A stretch of DNA of 64,000 nucleotides from Phoebastria nigripes (Eukaryota; Chordata; Aves; Procellariiformes; Diomedeidae), in assembly GCA_035582835.1 (NCBI GenBank), contig JAYKAV010003061.1, forward strand, positions 462,252 through 526,251, in the 5' to 3' direction. This document shows, piece after piece, positions 14,201 through 29,200 of this stretch. The position numbers and the translations under genes are program-made. Under the pieces are notes generated by a model that saw only the letters and a list, made by a program, of their open reading frames with translations, had not been told where the DNA came from and searched no databases. Each line of letters opens with the position of its first letter. Position 1 is the stretch's first letter.

Positions 14201-17200
14201 ATATTTTTGCTTCTTCAGCTTCAAGGGGCATATTTACCTATTGTAACTACTTGGCATTTGCAATCCCACATCATTACTGCCAAAACCACACAGATTAGCT
14301 CAGGACAGAGATCTTGTATATGGGGGTGATGCAAGTTGCTGTAGTTATCCTTTTGAAGCCTCTTCACAGGATAACCAGAGGGGCCTTTTATCTCTGTAAC
14401 TTAATTTTCAAGATGCAGATGTGATGTATTTCATACTAATCATCAGCTGTCAGCTGTTATTTAAAATCTAATTTGCCTGTATCTTCAAATTAATTTGTGA
14501 TTTTGGTTCCCAACCATACCAGTTTCAAGGTCTGAGTAATGTTAAACTTTTTCCATGTCTGTCTGTCTAATTTGTTTCAGCTGAGGTAGGCAGATGTGTT
14601 TCACACAACATTTCTATCGAGCCAGAGGGCAATACCTAAGAGAGTATTTACTTTTAAATTTTAGAGCTCAGGATAAAGCGGCAGTTCAGCTCAGTGAGCT
14701 GGAGGAAGAGATGGAACAACGGATACAGGCTGCAGAGCATAAAGTTAAAAAGGAAGTGAGTATTTTATATTTACAGAATTTCATAATTACCAAACTCTGA
14801 GTGGTCTTAAGCAGGATTGATGGTCAGGTGTGTTTTTGATCCTGATGGGCTGACTCAAAGCCGATGAAGGCAGGGCCTAGTTGAAAAGAAGCTATACGTG
14901 AGATCGAAAATGTATTCTCTTAATAATTTCCCAAAGAGGAATGGCTGCTCAGATATTATGAACCAAGAAAAAGAAGTTTTTCTCTTTTGTGAGAATATGC
15001 TGGCCTAGAGGAATTTATTTCTGAGACCAGTATTGGAAACAGATTGGAGAAAATGACCTTTCACCATAAAAGAATGGAATCTAGTTCTCCTAGTAGATGA
15101 ATTTATGTGGAAATTAATGCTTAGCTTATTTATTCCTAATTTGTGTATCTGCCTGGAGCGGTGATCGATCTTTCCCCCATTCTCATCCTGCAACTGTATT
15201 TTAGAGAGTTCTAGGCATAAGAGAGGGTAATTGTGATGACAGTGTGTGAGGACCTGGACCTCCCAAAGTTGATGGGAAATTCTGTTTCAGTGTGCTCAAG
15301 TTTCAGCCGTTGTTTCAACTGGCTTGCAGTCTTGATGGAAAAGCACAAGAATCCTCCTCCCCTTACCCATTGAAAGATATGAGAGCCACATGTGGCTGTG
15401 TAATTCTAAGCAGAAAGCAGTACAATAATACCACCCTACCTGTGTTGTCTGCTTTATGTTGAACTGTTACTAAATTCACATAAGATAAACCTAACTTTAT
15501 AATGTGCATAAGAATAACAGTTTGTGAAAGTGGTCTAATGTGGACATAAGAAATCCATTAATTAAAACATATACTATGGGCATAATTATTGCTTTGTAGG
15601 ACACACAATATACTGAATGTCTATATATTTGGTATGGGTTCTTGCACCAAAGCATTTGCAGAATCAGAAGCAACAAAGTGCAGTCTGCCAAGTTGCTGAT
15701 TTAAAATAGTTCATGGTAATTGATCTGTGAAGTTAAACGGTATTCTGATAGATTTACTTCAAGCAGTATCTTTTTCTATACAAGAGGAAACACTCCTACT
15801 AAACCATAAAAGTCAGTTGTTTTCCTATAAACAAAATATAATGACATAAAAATGTTAAAAATATCACCCCAGCAAAAAAAGTGTATCATAATATGTTTAA
15901 CTAATGATAATGCAACTCTCAGTAGAGATAAACTTTCCATTTCCAGAGAGACTAAGCATTTATGTTTAGAAAACAAATATATTTGCTCTGGAAAATTTCT
16001 GTTCTGCAAAAAGTGGTAAATCACTGAAAAAAGCCCTGAAGGCTCTTTTTCACTACTGTAAAAAGATGACTGGGATGTGTGTATTCGCTCACTCTGAGAG
16101 CATCCACTGTTATGTACTAGCATTAGGTAAAAACACATCTGCTATGTATTATCCACATCTGTGGATAGTCTGTGTTTCTCATTCTAAAAAGTCCTCAAAT
16201 TGTCACCGAGTTGCATGGATTGCGACTTCACTGTTCACACCTAGCTATAGATACGGAAGATGGGCTGTAACTTGTTTCTCACAGCGCTCTTTTCATTTTC
16301 ACTCCTAAATGTTCCTCTTAGCTCATAGCTCCACATACTCCACCTACTAAAACGCCCTGAGAGTAAATGTAAGATATTTACTTTGTGGGATTGTACTAAG
16401 CCATTAATCTTAATGCCTGTACTAAAGGCTATTGTTTGTCAGAGTGATCTCACTCATGCCACCGTGACACCTGCCTCTGCATGATAGTATCTGCAGGTTG
16501 AGCCTATCCTGTATTTTGTTTCTCCAAGGGAAGCAAATAGTTACCAAACAATACTTAGGAGTCCTATATAGGTGCCAACAGTAAGAGAATCCAGCTTAAA
16601 TTGATTACTTTGATTATCATTTTAACACACGGATTATCATTTAACACACGGATGTCAGCATCACCTACAGAAAAGCACTGAATTCTGAGCAAAGTCCATG
16701 TCTGTCTTTCTGTGGGGAAACTCAGCCTGTCTCATTGGCATCACGTACCACTGCTGCATTCTGATTTCTTGTGTTGTGAAACTGTGCAAGTACCTGGGGA
16801 GTGGCTGGAGTGAGTTAAAGACATACTCATCTATAGCATGCGGAACATACTATTCTTCTCATTGTGCTTGATGTAACTTCCTTTCCAAATCTCTCTGTTT
16901 TGATTAAAATAAAACTCTGAATAGTGTATTTGGTTTGATGTTCAGACCAAGTACCACATGAAACTGAAGATGCTGTCATCAGCATACCTTTTACTGAACA
17001 TGGGCCTGTAACATTCCAACACTTGCAAGCGAAAAAATTTAAAAGAAAAATAGAAATAAGTAAGTAACTGATGGTGGCGCAGTAATGCTATTACTAGCAC
17101 ATTGTATGCCAAGCCATAGAAGGCTGGTGTGAAAAAGGGGATGTAATGCCCTGATTTGCATGCGGCTGTGTATGTATACATCTGTATATGCAATACACAC

Positions 17201-20200
17201 CTAAATTTATCTACAAATAAAATTTGAACACTTCTCTTTCAGATTTTTTTTAAGACATTGAGAATGTTAAGCAGAGGAGACTATGACATGAATAACAAAC
17301 ACTGAACTGGCCCATATCTTTGCTTCCATCTTACCATTTTATTTCTATGAATATTTTATAAGTGGACTGCAATTACAGAATCAGAATCGTGGATCTTAAG
17401 GAAGGGGCAGGTTGACGTAATGGAAAGACAAAATTATGCACATTAATCTAAGGGGAAAGTGTGTGGTTTCCAAACTGATGAATGCATTTTTTAATAAACA
17501 TTTGAAACCTGTCTCAACTTTTAATGAGATTAAAAACATTGCAGGAGAAGCGAAAAGCTGAAGAAGCACTAAATGAGCTGAAGCGCCAGTATGATACTGA
17601 AGTTGGGGATCTTCAGGTGACAATAAAAAAACTTAAGAAGGTAAGTGAGTTGAAGTCATGGCGAGAGTTTTTAAAGTGTTTTAAGAGATGCTGACCTCTT
17701 GAAGTGCCTTCCCCAAGATGGATAATCATAATTGTAGCTTTTTAATTTAATGTGTTTTAGTAATTATTAGTGATTTTTGGAGCAATGCTGCCTACTCACA
17801 CAGTTGGGAAAACTCTGGGTTTTAAAAACTTTAATAGCTGTAAAATGTTTTAGGCATTATTTAATATGATTTCCATTACTTTTTATGTACTTTGAATCAG
17901 AAGAATCAATAATATACATTAATTGTGCATTTTTCTATCCTTCTAGCTGGAGGAGCAATCCAAAAATGTAAATCACAGGGAAGATGTGGTTGAACTGAAA
18001 AAAAGAATACATGATATGTTGCTGGTAAGAGATGATTATCATTAACATTAATTTAGTCTCAGTTTTAGCCTCTGCAATACAGATTTTTTTTTGTTTTGTT
18101 TTGTTTGTTTTTACATTTAGTACTGGTAAGCTACAAAATAAACTTTTTAAGTTGTTGATAAGTGTATGAGGATCTTTAACTTGGAAAAAACTGTTCTATA
18201 TAAATGCATACACATTCTAGGTATAACATTTAGAAATGGCTTGAGATGATATAGTCCTCTTTTGGTGTAACTGAAATGGAAAAATAAAAATTCAGTGGTT
18301 CTTGCATGCTAATTTACTGACTTCTCTATTGATTTAGAGTTCTTTCATTTTCTTTCGCCCTCTATGCTTCTAATCTTTCATTTTTATTTAATTTTGATGG
18401 TTTTTCTTTTACCATTATAATATGTCAACATTTTCTGCAGGTGACTATGACAGCTAACATCTAATATCTTCCTTTTTTAAGGAAAATCAGAAACTTAAAA
18501 AAGATCTTTTAGAAGCACAGACAAATATAGCTTTTCTACAGAGTGAATTAGATAGCTTGAAAAGCGAGTATGCAGATCAGACTTTGAACACCGAGAGGTA
18601 AGGTACTTTTACATGATAATATTTTCACCAGGGGAAAAAAATCTGTTGTCTGATGTAGTTGTTATGTTTGCAGTTGGTAACTGTTATTTTCTAAATTTGC
18701 CATAAATGACAGGTACTCATTTGACACCATGCAAAGTATGCCATGATTACTGTTCACTTCTCTTGTCAGGTTTCTGAAAGAGCAAGTTCTGGATATGATG
18801 CGAACTCTCATAATCTTGCAAGGAAGCGCACTGATTTTACTGGGACTTTAGTTAGGAGTAAAAGTTATAGCATCAGGCAATTTCTTCCTCCATGACTTGC
18901 ACTCAGATGAATATCTGTATGACTATTAGGCAGAATAGTTTTGGAAGCCTCCCACATCAGTCTCAACCAGTTTTTTTCTGAAGTGAATGAAAGCTGCTTC
19001 TAGATATTCATTTAAAGGCGCGTAAATGACAGTTTCATTATGTGGTTATCTTCAGATAACACAAATGATATTTCAAGGGGAAAGGAGGCAGTCCATATGG
19101 TTATTTTGTAGAACTTTTATTTTTCATTCACAGTCTTTGTTGAGGTATAATGGCAGAGATCAATGAAGTTACCAAATGATTTTACTTTGCATAAAACTGC
19201 TTTTAACATATTTCAGCAGAAATGTAAACATAGAAAAACTGTTCAGAAATATTTTGAAATGGTATCTCTTCCCCACTATATATTTATCACCTCTTATAAT
19301 TGTTGACTGTTGAGTTTTGTCCTCTGCCAAAAGCAATATTATAAAAATAAAAAAGAATATCCTGTAAAGTATAACTTCTTGGGTTTTTTTTTTTTTTGCA
19401 GAGACCTAGAAATGATCCGAGAGTATACTGAAGACAGAGATAATCTGGAAAGACAAATTGAAATACTTCAGTAAGTTCTTAGTAGTTCAGGTTTTTATTA
19501 ACAAACTTTGTCCAAACATATTCGGGGGTAAATGTTTTTGTATGCAAAAGACTGGGATGAAATTTGGGAAAAAATACAAAGTAAAAATACTGAAATGGCC
19601 TCAATTCTCACAGAAGGTACTGTGCTTAACTCTCATAGAAGGTGTTACTGAGCCACTAACTCTTCATTGTTTTTTCTTTTTTTCTTAGCCTCACTGACTT
19701 TCATTTCTTTATGATAAGCTGAACGAGATTTGGGTCTATCCATGCTATTATAAAAATTATTACTTGGCTCCTTTTTTATTGACTTTGCTTCTGCAGTAAC
19801 TCCCTGTCTTATCTTTATCTGGAAAGTACTAAGTGTGTGCAGTATTATACAAGGGGCACACAGATTTTTGCTTTCAAGGAGGGTCACAATGAATAGGGGT
19901 TTTATATCTTTAGTTCATTTCTTTACCCTAAACATATTCTTTCTTTCAAGCAGCTGAATCACATCTGTCCTTAGAGTCATCTCAGCAATACTTAAAGGGT
20001 AGTCACTTGGTATTTCAGAAATGGCTCTACCAGTCTACTACCCTGTAGCTGTTTTTTTGCAGCCATTCCTACAGTGTTTTTTTTTCCCCTCAACTGACCA
20101 CAGACCATGCTAGTTAAGTGAAACAGGGTTTCCTAGGCTGCTGCTGGAGGCTAAACTTCACAGTGCTTTTCTCATGTACAATCATTTGTTTGAGTATACG

Positions 20201-23200
20201 ACAACACATTTCTAGTTCCACATTACTCTTCAGTGTTTATCTAAAGAAAAACAAAAGTTTTTTTTTGTTATGGTTTGTTTTCAATTTTTCTTTGTGATAA
20301 GTTACATAATTTTTAATGTTTTCTTTACTCTACTCCTGCAAGTTAAACTATGTTTCCTTGTTAGATCAGCTAATAGAAAGCTACATGACAGCAATGATGG
20401 TTTAAGAAGTGCACTTGAAAACAGTTTCAGCAAGTACAACAGATCATTGGTATGTATTTATAATTTTGTTATGTTGTACTAGAAGGTTTAAGAATTAACA
20501 CACCAAATGCAAATTTGTTTGTACTTCAGTGGGTACTCAGAAAATTGAGTTTTATTCAGTGGACACGCTCTGGGAATACACTTGTGTAGTTGAATTTTGT
20601 TAGATTTTACTAATTATGTTTAGTGAAATAATGGAGTTTTGTTAGAGCACAACTACTTTCTGAGGTGCTTTGGAAAGTAGTGATTTGTTTAATATGCTAT
20701 GGCCAAATGTATCTGAGGTAATGATGAGGTGAATAAATCAGCAGTTTCTCTTGCACTAAAGGGAATATGGTTGTATTGTGTATATGGGAGTGCCCTACCA
20801 CTGAAAACACACTTTTTCAGAAAGCTGCTTTCTTTCAGTAGCAAGGTCTTAACCTAATTTGAACTTTTGTCCAGGCAATTACTGGGAAAATGAATAGCAG
20901 GGACTGCTGATAATAGGGACCTCAGACAGACCCTTTTCAGCTATCACAACTGCACGGGGATCTGTTGTAACAGATGTAACCTGGCATTCTCCAAACCAGA
21001 GAAAGGAAGGCTTGAAAGTTACAAAAAATCTACTCTACACTGCCATTTTGCAATATTGGGAAACCTGTTAAACTCCAAACCTAATGATCAGGCAAGCCCT
21101 TACATCATCAGGAAAGCAATTGTTTTAGAAGGATGGGGCCAGAATAATGGGCCCACAGAGACAATACTGGCCAGGAAGGAGGAAAATAGGGGTCATTGCC
21201 TGTTTCCAGCATACCATACCAATGAATGTGAGTGCCTTTTGCTGATACAGGCTACCAGAGATTCACTGCAGATGCAACAGGAGATAGCATTTCCTTCTGC
21301 ATGCCCTGAAACATAAGGGAGGCAGATTACAGAGAAGACAGAGGAAACTGTTCCCAGTGAATAAATGTGTAGAGGGACAGCAGAATGTACAAAATACCCT
21401 GTCACGTGCCATCGGCTGAGATCTCTCCTTCTCTCCACTATCTCACTCAAGAACCAGGAGGTATCTTTACTGAAACTAGCTCAGCCAGTGACATTTCCCT
21501 TTTCATGTTAGTAGTCAACATATCATTTTTCTAAATACTACTTTTCAAAGTTTAGCATTTCAAAGTCTTCAGGTGTGGTCAATGAAATCATCCTCTTGGA
21601 ATTTCTGTTGTCTTTTGTGGCTGAATGCGGCTAGCAGGTTCAGTATTAAGGCAATAGTGGAGCCTAAATGCTATATGTAATGGGCCTTTTGACATCCAGT
21701 CCTATATAAAGCATGAGGTTTAATTAAAAATAAGTAGTTGAATATGTATGAAAATACACAGTAGTAATTTTGATGATGCACACCTTTTCATGACAAATCT
21801 AGATGCTTACACTGTGTTCATCAAACTTATTATGCATTTGTTATGTATCTGTCGCAGCGGTTAGCAAACACCTCACCAGGAAGTACCATTTCTAGAAGCA
21901 GTCCTAAATTTAATGGTGGACAGTCTCCTCTAAACCCACGGTATGACAGGTAAGCCAGGTTTGCTTTTATTAAATTTAAAAAGACTAGGGCACTAGTCTT
22001 AGAGTCATACTTGTCTTAGAAGAGCAAATACTGTCAAATAACAGAAACAATAGTTCTGTCTGATTCAGAAGGAATGTGTGACTATAGCATATGATCCAAA
22101 GTATACTGAAGTCAATAGGAATCTTTTCAATGACCTCAGAAAGCTCAGGAAAACTCTTTTCAGTGCAAATCATGAAGTTATGGAGAATTCAGACAGCCTC
22201 TTGTTTGGTCTTGGACTGTTCTGATTCTAGTTTGATTCTCAATCTCCCCTCCTTGTCTACAAGAAACTATAAAAATCTACCAAGGACCTCTGTTAGCTAG
22301 CTTACCCAGTACTTAGGAAATAAAACATTTTTGGTCATATCTTCAGCCTGTATGTCTGGTTTTCCCATGTAATAATTATTACAAAGGTATGTGGGCCTAA
22401 TTCTTCAAAAGAATAAACATCCTCATCTCACACTGACATGCAAGAGTAGTGAATGCACTTGGATATTAATGGCGTAAGAGCCACAGAGAACAGTAAGTTA
22501 TCTACATGCAAATATCAAATGGTCAGAGCTACTTCGGTTTTGTACTTGCTGGATGAAGGTCATTGATCAGAGCTTCCTCAGATCATTGCAGAGACTCACT
22601 GAAGTCACTGGGCATTGGATCCAACCTCGAGTGCTGTAGATCATGCTATATTTTCACACTTCTTTTTTTTAAACAGCTGGAACTGCCAGCAAAAATGTGT
22701 GTCCTTACTCAATTGATAGATTGTTTTGTCTTATTTTTCTTTCAGTGGTACTTCAAACTCTAAAGACATCATTGTTAGAGTTCTTAGTAGTCTGTGTTTT
22801 ACATTTTGCCAGAGATATGAATATCTTCGGTAGGGATGAAGTTGGCTTCTGCTTCACACTAGTAATATCCCCATTTATTCAATAGTGTTACTCTTATTCT
22901 GCTGTCTCCATGTGAGATGTATTTGCTGGCTGTGAAGTTTTGCTTGTCACAAACTGATTCATTCTGCTGAATGCAGATAAAACCAATTCCCCTCTGTTGG
23001 ACCCTCTGCAAATTTTGAGAGGCATCCTCTACTAAGTTGCATATTACATCGAGTAATTTTCTGAAGGGATAACTAAAAACTTTGGAGGCTTAGTGATGTC
23101 CTTCTCTGTCAACATTTATTAGTACCTGCCACATGCTGCAATCCTTGCATTCCCACAAAAGTGAGAAATGCAAGCTACTTTAGAAGAAAGTTTATGTGGT

Positions 23201-26200
23201 AGGAATAACGCTTAACAGGTGTGACTTAGTAGTATCGAAACACAGAAAGAGATATGAATGTCCCCAAACCTGTTCATTTTCAGTACTTTGTCTCCTGACA
23301 TCAGATCAGCATTAAGAGATACTGGTTTGCATTCTAACATGTTTTAAACAATTTACATTAGTAGGTATACTTTTTCTTTTTTTAGCTGTATCATGCATCT
23401 TGGTCTAACTTGCTTTAAACACATATGAAATTCCCAGCATTGAATTCACGCTTCAGTGAGGTTGAAAATTGACTACTAAAGACCTTTATTTCAGGGAATG
23501 CCTGACAAGCTTAACTTGTTATAGCATGCACCCTTCCTCTCTATTTCAGTGATTTGGTATAGGCTAGTAGGTGCATGAATAGAAGTAGCATGGATGCTGT
23601 GATATTCCACAGCAAAGATGGCGCTCATTCATGTGATTGTTCATTAGCCTGAAAGGATGTAAATTAGATGGTTCTGGATGTTGTTGCATGGGACAATGAT
23701 GCCTCTGTCACCCCTGTTTGGCCACTTGCAGGGAGGAATTCTATTCGACTCAGTAACAGCTTCATAATTTGGTGATTCTCCCCAGTGTACTCTTCTGTGG
23801 TGTGCCATTGCACTGGGAGCTCCCAGCTGCTCTGGCAGCAAACTGTCTTTACAAGGATTGATGCTGGTCTTGTCTATTCTAGCAGTTTAATGCTTCACAT
23901 CCATTCCCAATAGGACAGAGCCAAACTGGTTCTCTCTTCTCCACTGTGACTTGGAGACCTTTTCTACCTCACTTTAATTTGTGCCTGTCCCTTGTCTTGC
24001 TGCAGGAGGAGGATAATGATTGTGGCCGTAGTAAACTTTTTTAAAAGATTGATTCTTTTAAGGTTCACTCTATTAATCTTTATTTTCTGTAGTTTCATTT
24101 ACATAAATAAAAACTAAATTGTTTTTTCTGTAAGCCATACTGTCATTGCTGCATTAGGTATTTTTATATATAACAGCATCCAGAATGAAAAAAAAAATAA
24201 AAGGCCTTTGAAGGAAGGGTGAGGGGAAAGAAAGGACTTTCGTGTAAAACCTTAAGTTTTGCGTAGCCTACCAAACTGTAAGAAAACACATTTTAGTGAC
24301 TTCTTCCACCATTATTGATCTCCTGAACTCGGTTACCCCCTTTTCTGTATTTATAGCTGTTACTGATTGACCTGTGTGCCTCTGTGAGCAAATGCATTCA
24401 TTTAAATTAGATACAGTATTTCAAGGTCATTTTATGTGTCTTAGAATAGGCCAAAATTAGCTAAACCATCAGCTATCATTTTCTGTCTTTGATGTCTCCA
24501 TAGTACGTCATTTTCTGAATCTTTTTTAAACAATTGTTTTTTCTGTGTATGAATAAATAGACATTCCTTAGTGAGGAAGTCAATAACATAGATTATATAA
24601 TTTAATCTGAGCATCCTAAGAGATATGATTGAAAAAGAAATTATTTAGAAAGGCAAAATAGGCATTGACATATGTCTTAAACTGTATAGTTAGCATTTCT
24701 AAGTATTGACTATTCCAGAATGGCTCAGATTTTGTTGGGAAAACAATTGTGGATTTTTTCTTTTTTTTTTTTTTCCCCCTTCCAATATTTTCTTATTAGA
24801 TCATCTCATTCTTCTTGTGTGGATGAAGATTATGATTCTTTAGCCCTTTGTGATCCTATGCAAAGGATAAACTGTGAAGTTGACAGCTTGCCTGAGAGCT
24901 GTTTTGACAGTGGTTTGTCTACCCTAAGAGATTCAAATGAGTATGATTCAGAAGTGGAATACAGGCATCAAAGGATTTTTCAAAGGTCACAGTGTATGCA
25001 AGAAAGCTTTGGTGGTGATGCTTCTGATACAGATGTAAGTGCCAGACTTACTCCTTCTCTGAGAAAGACCTTTGGTTGGAGATAAAATTAGTTTCCTGTT
25101 TTTAAAATGAAGGGATCTTTGCCCATAGGCCAGTTAAAACTAAGTATTTGGGTTATAAGCATTTAAATGAGATTATTGACAGTTTTTTTTGAGAATGCGT
25201 AAATAGTTACTCCTCTTTAAAGTAAAATGTTTGTTTTGACATTTTTGATAGATCTTTGAGGTAATAACTTCATTTTTGAAGTACACATGGTTTTTGAAAG
25301 TTGTTAAACAGCATACAGACAGGAGCCCATTTTCTAATGATTAAAAAGCAGATACTGTAGAAGTAAAATAGGTTTCTGTTCACTTTCTCTTACTATGCTG
25401 TGGCAGTGAATGAAAAAATCACATATATGAGAAAAAGGATACTGTTAGCACATACATTGACTTACACGTAAGTCTCAGATAATTTAGAAATGTAGGAAGG
25501 TGTTATTACGTCTATTTTATTGTTAGTAAAATGGAGAGCTTTACTGATGACTACATAGCAAGACTAGTATCAAGCACAGCAGAACACAGTTTTTTTTAGA
25601 GCAGGTCCTTTACTGTGCATTTAGTAGAGACATTTAGTCTCTGTTTGCAGTTGAAAATGCTATGAATAGTGCTGATTACAGCTATGCTGTATTTAATGTA
25701 GCTTGAGTAGTAATAGCATAGAAAGTAATGTAGGGAAATTCTTCATTTTTGTAAAATAAGTTTTGAAATAAAGTATTTGTTTATTGTAATCATTTTTTAA
25801 GCTGAAATTTTCCATATGGAAATTAATTTGCTCTATCTGGAAACTGTACTGAAAGCACGTACGTCAAACGGCAAACACATTTAAGGAACAAATGTAGGCT
25901 ATAGTAAACAGCAAATGTGAATAAGAACAGAATAATCTCAGTATTTTGGCTAGAGTTGCACAGCTCTATTTGGTCATTTATCTCTGTTTAATCCAAACTG
26001 TTAAAACAAATGGTTTAATCAGTCTTTCCAAAAAAGCATACTTTTCTAACTGGCGCTAACACACTAGGTTGTACTTTCAGGTTCCAGAGATCAGGGATGA
26101 AGAAGCATACAGTCCTGATAACAGCAGTACAGTATTAGACTGGAAGCCTTCACGACCAGTAAGTCGAAGCAGCTCAATTGCTTCAACAAGGAAATACATA

Positions 26201-29200
26201 TCCGCTCTCACCCCTCAGGTAACCAGTTCTTTAGGGGGAAAAGAAAAAGCGTTTGATGTAAAGAATATTTTTTATATGAGTTGAAATAGAGGGGTTCTTC
26301 TTATTTTCAGTCAGACGCAACTGAATGTACTCCAAAATACCCCAGTTCAGAGAAGGCTTACAAGATTGTTCTTGCTGGAGACGCAGCAGTGGGAAAATCC
26401 AGTTTCCTTACGAGACTTTGCAAGAATGAATTTCGAGGCAATACCAGTGCAACCCTTGGTATAGTTGTTGTTCTTCTTAAAATACTAAAGTGAACTTCAT
26501 TGCTGTTCTGCAGAAGTGGGTGAAAAGATTACCCTCTGTGATTGCTTGCCAGGGTTTCCTGAATATACGCACGCAGTTTCTCAGGCTGTGAGATCGAATT
26601 GAGTACTAAAGCTTAGAAGTGCCTAACTGCTGTTTGGAGTGGATAATTAGGGTACTGCTCTAATTTAGTTTCTCTTTGCAAAGCACAAAGCCTGTTCCTG
26701 AACAACACAAAGCACCAGAAAAGGGAGTTTCAGTGTAATGAACTTAGAACGTGTGTATGATCCTTTTTCCATTTTTCATTGCTGTCTTCTCAGCTCTTTC
26801 CTCTTTCCTTAGTATTTCATACTATCCTTTGATGTCTTTCATACTACTTTTTGTCTCCATTTCTTCAAAGTGTTATTGAAGCTTTGGTTTAAATGCAGCT
26901 GGAGGTATTTCTGACTGACTTGTGTATATTATTACAGCTGTCAGCTAACAAACTTGTCTTACTGATTCCAAAGACTGAATTTTTGTCTTCCAATCAAATC
27001 ATAGTTATATATTTGTTTTATTGCCTCTGAGGCAGGATTTTTGTTCTAATTTCTCTTTTTCCTCCTTAGCATTTGAAATGAAGTCTGTTTTCTAAAACAT
27101 TTTCTCTTCTTCCATAAAACTGTTTAGCAAAATAGAGCTTGTTTGCTGGTCATAATGTGAAATTTGTATTAATGCTTCTGGGAAAATGTGTGGGTAAAAT
27201 ATTTCTTCAAATGTTTTTCTAAAGACAAATTAAATAGGTTCAGGGGATTATTGCAGTTCAAGGCTATGTGAATGACTGAAATCTCATAATCTATTAAAAG
27301 AGATGAATTTTGAAATAACTGTTGTATATGGCACATAACTTTTCATTTTCTGTGGGTTTTTTAAAGTTACTGATTTTTTTATTAGACTATACACATCATT
27401 CTTTTCAGGTGTGGATTTTCAAATGAAAAGACTAATTGTTGATGGAGAACCTACAGTGCTACAACTGTGGGACACAGCTGGGCAGGAGAGGTTAGTGATT
27501 CCCTGCACTTATGTAATTTCAATTGTTTTGTTTCTAAAAGATGTTTACCTTTTTTCATCTACGTGAAAAAAATTCCACTAAATATTTTATGGCCCTATAG
27601 TAAGTCAGTATGGCCATATATAAATGTCTATAAACAGATGTGATTTTGCTCTGCAGAGAGAAATAGTTGAGGTTCACCACAGCATTAATTAATTAAATCT
27701 GTATGTCCCTCTCTTGCAATACAAAAAGATGGAGTAAATGTACATTGTTTCTTCCATTTTTAGTCTTTAGCTTTCTGTGTCCCTACAGACCTGTATTTCT
27801 GAGCAGGCTTCATCTTAGAGATTCCCTTCCCTTCACCCTCCTCTCCTCTTCTTTCCTTGAAAGTCCTGATCCTGATTTGCATTGTATTTAGTGTATGAAA
27901 ACTTCTTCCCAAAGACTTTAAGAAGACTTATGGCAAGATTATACAGATTGCTGAATGTATATCCAAGGTTCTTCAAAATACTGTGTAGAGTTTCCTCAAA
28001 ATCCTATGACATCCTTACTGGAGAGCCATTAGTTCTTTACTGACAGCTTTTCGGGCTTATTAAGAGGTTAATCTAACACCTTGGAAGTCAGTTTAATCTG
28101 TTCATTGACCAAGATTTGTATTGGGCTGTATGTGTTTACTTTTGCCTGAATGAGTGATTATGTGAAGTAGGTAGTCAGAGGCCCAATCATTCTCGTCCCT
28201 CATAATAAATTTGTGAAGAATATTTTAATATTTAATGTAAATAGCTAGTTGCTGTACTTGGTTGTTAGGTAGATTGTGTTATGTTAATGGCAAAGATGAC
28301 TGTAACTGAAGAATTCATCCCTGGAATAAGTTTATTGATTTCATAGTTTTTCAAATGTAGCAGAGTAACCCACTCAATTTATGAAGTTATGTGTAAGTGA
28401 AAAAGCCTTGCCATCTAATCAAAAGTCCAGTGCAAAGCAGATTATCTATAATAGATACACTGTAGATTGTTTTGATACAGAAGATGTTGATTGCTGTTTA
28501 GGACAGAATTCTGTGGATCCTTACGGAGCATTTGTAGACCTGCATCAGCAGTTTTCAAGAACTACTTATGAAAGAAGCTATGAGAAAACTCATCTTATAA
28601 TGTGCAGAGAATCTTACTCAGTAGTGCAATAAAGTAATGCTGGGTTCTTAATGATGTTAAATTGAATTCTTTTTTGATAATGTGGCCTTATGCAAATCTT
28701 TTTTTTCTGAAAGATTCCGAAGCATTGCTAAATCGTACTTCAGAAGAGCAGACGGTGTCTTACTGCTATATGACGTAACATGTGAAAAAAGCTTTCTTAA
28801 TGTGCGAGAATGGGTGGATATGATCGAGGTAAGACCCTTAAGTATATACAACTTACAAACTATGTTTCACTGCATTGCTAACCTTTTTANNNATAAAATT
28901 TGAATATATGTATATTGGAATTAGCCAGACTGCAGTCTTTCATAGAAGCAGAAGCTACATGGAAGTCCTAAATGTATCCTGATGTATTCAGTTAGTGTTA
29001 AAACTGGTACATCTTTTTGTATAAAAGGGTATCATGTAATCACACTCTTCCCATTCACTTCCTTTTGAAATGAACATGAGAGCCCATTTCAGATACCGTC
29101 TTGTGGATGGCTTGAGTATTCCTTGGAGTCTTTGCATTTTAAACCAATATGTTAGATTCTGTAAATTAGCTATAGTTCAAGTGAAATTTTCTGTATTTCT

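Larger units (their letters stand above)
13869..21857 (+). other. RASEF: RASEF introns 2-8 (between the coiled-coil exons)
   Basis: Introns of about 800, 2790, 306, 457, 804, 894 and 1408 bp. They are AT-rich without recognisable mobile elements. Notable items are an in-frame ATG upstream of exon 3 (14594), a 20-bp tandem duplication (16612-16650) and a TTTTG-rich run near 18085-18112. Confidence 0.8.
21950..26310 (+). other. RASEF: RASEF introns 9-11
   Basis: Introns of 2850, 1046 and 92 bp. AT-rich, with no recognisable gene or repeat. The 92-bp intron 11 is near the short end for a vertebrate intron but has a good acceptor (ttattttcag). Confidence 0.8.

Noticed and set aside
24720..24799. 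In-frame ATG upstream of exon 10 as an alternative start
   Set aside because: The intervening codons are the exon 10 pyrimidine tract (poly-Phe), which is better explained as a splice signal.
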